Positions 6,754 through 9,757 of a stretch of 9,757 nt of DNA are shown piece by piece. Position 1 is the stretch's first letter; every line of letters starts with the position of its first letter. Below the pieces are notes generated by a model, which ran no database searches, was not told where the DNA came from, and was given only the letters and a program-made list of their open reading frames with translations. Origin of the DNA: an uncultured Planctomycetota bacterium (lineage in GTDB: Bacteria > Planctomycetota > Planctomycetia > Pirellulales > Thermoguttaceae); assembly GCA_902797455.1 (NCBI GenBank), contig CADBTE010000041.1:1-9757 (forward strand). The letters run 5' to 3'. The position numbers and the translations under genes are program-made.

Positions 6754-7530
6754 TTATGAAACACCGGCGGCGGCGAAAAACCGCCGGCTGTTTTCCCAAA
6801 CCCGCCGCGCCAGCTCGCCGGCCGGTATCCCGCGCAGTTCGGCCAGAGGAATCAGGGCGTCGGCTATATCGGCGGGAGAATCGCCCCCCGAGGGCCAGTC
6901 GCTTTCGATCAGCAGCCGGTCGTCCGGGACGGCCGCCGCCGCGGCGCGCATACGCTTGCGCGGCGGCGCGAGGGCGTGCGCCGAAAACGAAAAATATCCT
7001 CCGAGTTCGGCCAGTCGTCGAACCTGATCGGCCGAGGCGCGCGGTGAGTGCAGCAGGAAAACCGGCCGAGGCCGCGGCTTTTTCACCTCGGCGATCACCT
7101 CCTCGGCCGACCGGACCGAATGGATCACCGCCGCGGCCTTTCGGCGCGCGGCATAGGCAAGCTGGCGGCGAAACAGCGCCCGCTGGGCCGTGTGTTCTTC
7201 TTTCGGCCGGGCGAAGTCCAGACCGATCTCCCCCAGCAGCGCGCCGCCCGACACGGCATCGAACATCCTGTCGAGCAGTGCCTCGATATTCTCGGGCGCC
7301 GACAACGCGTACCACGGGTGAACGCCGAAAGCGGGAATCAGCCGCGGCCGGGTATCGGCGGCGCAAAAAGAGGCGATCTCGCCGAACTCCTCCGCCCGGG
7401 CCGCGGTGAGCACAACAGCCCTCACCGAACCGCCTTTCGCGAGATGAAGCTCTCGGGCAAGGTTCTCCCCAAGGTGGCAGTGAACGTCGGCCAGGGGCGG
7501 AAGATCGCTGAGCGGAAGCGATTCGGTCAA
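6754..7530 (-). CDS. TatD family metal-dependent hydrolase (nuclease), TTG start
   Basis: 258 aa from a TTG start, matching the usual ~260. TatD proteins are TIM-barrel amidohydrolase-like enzymes with two metal ions; characterised members are DNases. All metal ligands are visible: DVHCHL (H17, H19), GEIGLD (E101), VIHSVRS (H137), FLLHSPRAS (H161) and LLIESDWP (D211); the GVHPW motif is near 69-73. The start was chosen because TTG at 7530 follows GGAGAG with 8 nt spacing and puts DVHCHL at residue 15, the normal place. An in-frame extension to a GTG at 7713 would add 61 residues from AT-rich, non-coding-like sequence and run into the divergent lipoprotein gene. It is the first gene of the minus-strand cluster. 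Which TatD subtype (TatD, YcfH, YjjV) cannot be told. Confidence 0.92.
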   Translation of the reverse strand: MTESLPLSDLPPLADVHCHLGENLARELHLAKGGSVRAVVLTAARAEEFGEIASFCAADTRPRLIPAFGVHPWYALSAPENIEALLDRMFDAVSGGALLGEIGLDFARPKEEHTAQRALFRRQLAYAARRKAAAVIHSVRSAEEVIAEVKKPRPRPVFLLHSPRASADQVRRLAELGGYFSFSAHALAPPRKRMRAAAAAVPDDRLLIESDWPSGGDSPADIADALIPLAELRGIPAGELARRVWENSRRFFAAAGVS

Positions 7531-7538
7531 GGTAGATT

Positions 7539-7544
7539 CTCTCC
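7539..7544 (-). promoter_or_regulatory. Shine-Dalgarno supporting the TTG start of the TatD-family gene
   Basis: GGAGAG on the minus strand, 8 nt before TTG at 7530. No ATG or GTG near the family-typical N-terminus competes with it. Confidence 0.7.
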
Positions 7545-7642
7545 GCGTTTCGGCCCGGCCCCCGCCGCCGGGGAAGACCTGCGGCCAATACTTTTGATTT
7601 TTTTCGTCATTTTCGGTTTTTTTATCCCAGGAGAGTAAAAAA

Positions 7643-7795
7643 ATGCCGATAGTAACGATTAGAGGTGTTGTGCCAAGGAAGGCGGATACTGGAGGACGGA
7701 TATTACATGACACGCCGCGTTTCGATTTTGCTTCTTGCCGGACTGGCTTTGTCGCTGGTCCCCGCGTCCGGATGCGCTCTTTACTCAGGGATTAA
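7643..7795 (+). CDS. Possible 50-aa short ORF overlapping the lipoprotein gene
   Basis: ATG at 7643 is preceded by a strong Shine-Dalgarno AGGAGAG (7629-7635) with 7 nt spacing. The frame begins MPIVTIRGVVPRKADTGG and closes at TAA 7793-7795, overlapping the start of the lipoprotein gene (7707) in another frame. The second half is Arg-rich, as expected for an out-of-frame reading of the lipoprotein gene. I recognise no family. It may be a translated leader peptide that tunes lipoprotein expression, or a chance ORF next to a purine-rich stretch. Confidence 0.25.
   Translation: MPIVTIRGVVPRKADTGGRILHDTPRFDFASCRTGFVAGPRVRMRSLLRD
7649..7676 (-). promoter_or_regulatory. Candidate sigma70-type promoter for the tatD-tcdA-ruvX-CHAT cluster
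   Basis: On the minus strand TTGGCA (7676-7671; 5 of 6 to TTGACA), a 16-bp spacer, and TACTAT (7654-7649; 4 of 6 to TATAAT). It would give a leader of roughly 110 bases before the TTG at 7530. It overlaps the possible short ORF on the other strand. The match is moderate, and other AT-rich stretches here (for example GATAAA near 7626-7621) could serve instead. Confidence 0.35.
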
Positions 7796-7997
7796 GCAGA
7801 AGATGCCGTGGAGCAAAAACCAGCCGCTTGTCTCCCCTATCGACGAAGAGGAGCAAAGAACCGAGGGGGAAAAGATGTCCGACTTCGCCGCCTCCGCGGG
7901 GCGTTCCAACCCGAACGAGAAGAAAAAAGCCAGCGCCGGCGACACGTTTCTCTTCTCGAGCAAGGCGAAGGAAATCTTCAACAACACCGAACGGTAG
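7707..7997 (+). CDS. Small predicted lipoprotein, 96 aa
   Basis: The start ATG at 7707 follows GGAGGA (7691-7696) at 10 nt. The N-terminus is a lipoprotein signal peptide: MTRR, a hydrophobic core VSILLLAGLALSLVP, then the lipobox-like ASGC with Cys23. The -3 residue is Ala rather than the commoner Leu, so the box is acceptable but not ideal. The mature ~74 residues are polar and charged with no predicted membrane segment, and end in FLFSSKAKEIFNNTER, a helix-like tail. It has no family I can name and could be a small envelope-anchored protein or adaptor. It is divergent from the tatD cluster and is closed by its own terminator, so it is probably monocistronic (apart from the possible leader ORF). 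Confidence 0.78.
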   Translation: MTRRVSILLLAGLALSLVPASGCALYSGIKQKMPWSKNQPLVSPIDEEEQRTEGEKMSDFAASAGRSNPNEKKKASAGDTFLFSSKAKEIFNNTER

Positions 7998-8001
7998 TCC
8001 G

Positions 8002-8020
8002 GCCGGCGGGGCGGGCCGGC
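8002..8020 (+). repeat. GC-rich inverted repeat after the lipoprotein stop
   Basis: GCCGGC (8002-8007) and GCCGGC (8015-8020) can pair across a 7-base loop just after the TAG at 7995-7997. No T tract follows. It may stabilise the transcript 3' end or be chance in GC-rich DNA. Confidence 0.3.
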
Positions 8021-8056
8021 TCATCAGCGGTCCGACTTCCGGTCAAAAACAGTCGT

Positions 8057-8096
8057 AAGGCGGAGGGAACGTCAAGTTCCCTCCGCCTTCTTTTTT
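8057..8096 (+). terminator. Strong intrinsic terminator after the lipoprotein gene
   Basis: A perfect 14-bp stem (AAGGCGGAGGGAAC, 8057-8070, pairing with 8076-8089) with loop GTCAA is followed by TTTTTT at 8091-8096. It is well placed to end the lipoprotein transcript and insulate the moxR promoter just downstream. Confidence 0.93.
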
Positions 8097-8104
8097 ACGC
8101 ACTT

Positions 8105-8132
8105 TTGCGCGCGGGAAATTTTCTGATATAAT
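8105..8132 (+). promoter_or_regulatory. Extended -10 promoter for the MoxR-type gene
   Basis: TGATATAAT at 8124-8132 is a perfect extended -10 (TGN plus TATAAT). TTGCGC (8105-8110) is a weak -35 at 16 bp, which is usual for extended -10 promoters. Transcription would start near 8139, giving a ~70-base leader before the ATG at 8209. Confidence 0.72.
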
Positions 8133-8208
8133 TCGAGCCGACATTCCTTTGGCGCGGCGGCGCGGCAAACGCCCCGCGCGTCTTCCAGCGATAAGGAGAA
8201 TATCCCCG

Positions 8209-9138
8209 ATGCAGGAAAAAATCGCCGCCTTAAAAGCAAACATCCAATCGGTTGTCCTCGGCAAGAGCGGACCGGTCGACTTAATGCTCACGACGCTCCT
8301 GGCCGGCGGGCACCTCCTTCTGGAGGATGTCCCGGGGATAGGCAAGACCCTTTTGGCCCGGGCGCTGGCCAAAAGTCTCGACGGCCTGTTCCACCGAATC
8401 CAATTCACCAGCGATCTGATCCCCGCCGATATCACGGGAGGGAGCTTGTTCGACCCCAAGGAGCAGCGGTTCTCGTTCGTCCCCGGCCCGATCTTCGCCA
8501 ATATTCTCCTCGCCGACGAGATCAACCGGACCACGCCGCGAACCCAAAGCGCGATGCTCGAGGCGATGAGCGAACGCCAGGTCTCTTGCGACGGCGTTTC
8601 GCATCCCCTTCCCGACCCGTTTATGGTGATCGCCACCGAAAACCCGATCGAGTTCGAGGGAACCTACCCCCTGCCCGAAAGCCAGCTCGACCGCTTTCTT
8701 CTGCGTATCTCGCTCGGATACCCCGACCGCGGCAGCGAGCTGGAGATTCTCCGTCAGCATCAGGACGGCGAGCCGGTCGAGCATCTCAAGGCAATCGTCT
8801 CGCTCGACGACATCCGGCAGATGAGGGAGTCGGCGCGGCAGGTCCGCGTCGCCGAGGAACTGCGCGCCTATATCATCGATATCGTCGAGTCGACGCGGCG
8901 GGGGGAGGAGCTTCAAGTCGGCGTGAGCCCCCGCGGGGCGATCGCGCTGCTGCGGGCCGCCCAGGCCGCGGCGCTGGTAGCCGGGCGTGACTTCGTGATA
9001 CCCGACGACATCAAACGTCTGGCGGTCCCGGTTCTGGCCCACCGAGTCGTCCCCAATCAAACATTCCAAACCGACCGGCGCGCGATGGTCGAAGAGCTCA
9101 TCGGCCGCCTGGTGGAGCGGATCACCGTCCCCGTGTGA
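8209..9138 (+). CDS. MoxR-type AAA+ ATPase
   Basis: 309 aa, typical of the family (about 310-330). MoxR ATPases are cytoplasmic chaperone-like AAA+ proteins, usually paired with a DUF58/VWA-domain partner. Visible motifs: Walker A in LLLEDVPGIGKTLLARAL (K46, T47), the region QFTSDLIPADITGG, Walker B in NILLADEINRTTPRTQSAM (D103, E104), sensor 1 in VIATENPIEFEGTYPLPESQ (N145), the arginine-containing LDRF (159-162), and sensor 2 in GVSPRGAIALL (R242). The ATG at 8209 has AAGGAG (8193-8198) at 10 nt; an upstream TTG at 8149 would add 20 Arg-rich residues and is not preferred. It follows its own promoter. The next gene, after 41 nt, is nadC rather than a DUF58 gene, which is not the usual MoxR arrangement. 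Confidence 0.95.
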   Translation: MQEKIAALKANIQSVVLGKSGPVDLMLTTLLAGGHLLLEDVPGIGKTLLARALAKSLDGLFHRIQFTSDLIPADITGGSLFDPKEQRFSFVPGPIFANILLADEINRTTPRTQSAMLEAMSERQVSCDGVSHPLPDPFMVIATENPIEFEGTYPLPESQLDRFLLRISLGYPDRGSELEILRQHQDGEPVEHLKAIVSLDDIRQMRESARQVRVAEELRAYIIDIVESTRRGEELQVGVSPRGAIALLRAAQAAALVAGRDFVIPDDIKRLAVPVLAHRVVPNQTFQTDRRAMVEELIGRLVERITVPV

Positions 9139-9179
9139 CGGTGAAATAAAGGTTCTTTAACAGAAAATAGACCTGCACG

Positions 9180-9757
9180 ATGAAAAGAGATTTTGTTCAG
9201 CACCCTTGGGGAGAAGCGGCCGAGAACGAAGCCCGGCGGATCATCGGCGAGGCGCTTCGCGAGGATCTCTCGTCCGAGGGGGATATCACCTCGCTGGCGC
9301 TCATCGACGCCGACCGCCCGGGGCGCGCGGCGGTGGTCTCCCGCGAGGAGGGGGTTCTGGCGGGAGAGCCGATCGCCGCGATGGTCCTGGAGGCGGTCGA
9401 TAAACGCCTGAAGTGGAGCCCGGCCAAGCGGGACGGTCAGCCGCTCGCTCCGGGACAGACGCTCGGGGTGATTACCGGCCCTGTCCGCTCGATGCTCACC
9501 GCCGAACGGCCGATCCTCAACATCATCGGCCGGCTCTCGGGGATCGCGACACTGACCGCCCGTTACGCCGCCGAGGTCGCCGGTACCCCGGCGCGGGTCT
9601 ACGACACCCGAAAGACCACCCCGGGATGGCGTTTTCTCGAGAAATACGCCGTCCACTGCGGCGGCGGCCAAAACCATCGAACGGGGTTGTTCGACGCGAT
9701 GCTGATCAAAGACAACCACCTCGCCTCGGTCGGCGGCCAGGGGCTGACCCCTGCCGA
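9180..9757 (+). CDS. nadC: Nicotinate-nucleotide pyrophosphorylase (quinolinate phosphoribosyltransferase), 3' end outside window
   Basis: The first 192 codons are visible. NadC converts quinolinate and PRPP to nicotinate mononucleotide, CO2 and pyrophosphate in de novo NAD synthesis. Recognised blocks: IIGEALREDLSSEGDITS (21-38), the PRPP-site arginine in AERPILNIIGRLSGIATLT (R110), YDTRKTTPGWRFLEKYAV (141-158, with K145 and K155), CGGGQNHRTGLFDAMLIKDNH (160-180; H166, R167, K177). Catalytic residues seen up to the edge are intact, and the remaining ~100 residues are cut off. The ATG at 9180 fits the family N-terminus, but no clear Shine-Dalgarno precedes it. It may be read from the moxR promoter, 41 bases downstream of that gene. 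Confidence 0.94.
   Translation, partial: MKRDFVQHPWGEAAENEARRIIGEALREDLSSEGDITSLALIDADRPGRAAVVSREEGVLAGEPIAAMVLEAVDKRLKWSPAKRDGQPLAPGQTLGVITGPVRSMLTAERPILNIIGRLSGIATLTARYAAEVAGTPARVYDTRKTTPGWRFLEKYAVHCGGGQNHRTGLFDAMLIKDNHLASVGGQGLTPA

Noticed and set aside
6747..7409. 220-codon plus-strand frame opposite the TatD-family gene
   Set aside because: Extremely Arg/Pro/Ala-rich translation typical of an antisense GC-rich frame; the minus-strand gene has all TatD ligands.
7531..7713. N-terminal extension of the TatD-family protein to the GTG at 7713, with a membrane-like segment
   Set aside because: No ribosome site at 7713, AT-rich non-coding character, overlap with the divergent lipoprotein gene, and a better TTG start with GGAGAG at 7530.
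8149..8208. Upstream TTG start at 8149 for the MoxR-type gene
   Set aside because: No ribosome site, Arg-rich non-family residues; ATG at 8209 has AAGGAG at 10 nt.

Overview
The window is GC-rich, densely coded bacterial chromosome. The best guess for the organism is a planctomycete or a close relative. This rests on the combination of a C25 (gingipain-type) peptidase, an exported TPR/CHAT protein, small lipoproteins and many acidic low-complexity tails. It is an inference from gene content; no rRNA or other phylogenetic marker is present. There is no CRISPR array, tRNA, insertion sequence, phage gene or integration site.

Layout: (1) 1-1399, + strand: the C-terminal ~465 residues of a C25 cysteine peptidase with an intact His/Cys dyad. 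Its 5' end lies outside the window. (2) 1454-1777, - strand: a 107-aa protein of unknown function whose C-terminus resembles the ribosomal L7/L12 C-terminal domain. (3) 1778-2013: 236 bases without a gene, holding a strong intrinsic terminator for the operon on its right and a possible promoter for the small gene on its left. (4) 2014-7530, - strand: a tight four-gene cluster read right to left: TatD-family hydrolase, tcdA, ruvX, and a large exported TPR protein with a degenerate CHAT domain. The gaps are 18 nt, a 4-nt ATGA overlap and 25 nt, so one transcript is likely. (5) 7531-7706: a 176-base divergent intergenic region with candidate control signals and a possible short ORF. (6) 7707-7997, + strand: a 96-aa lipoprotein, followed by a textbook terminator. 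(7) 8105 to the end, + strand: a strong extended -10 promoter, a MoxR-type AAA+ ATPase, then nadC, which is cut by the window edge.

How the genes fit together: tcdA (tRNA ct6A formation) and ruvX (pre-16S rRNA processing) are translation-related housekeeping genes, and nadC belongs to NAD biosynthesis. The unusual part is the left half. Two predicted caspase-fold (clan CD) proteins converge around one small gene. The C25 protein looks catalytically competent. The CHAT protein lacks recognisable catalytic His and Cys and is predicted to be exported. Both carry acidic low-complexity stretches. Whether they work together is open.
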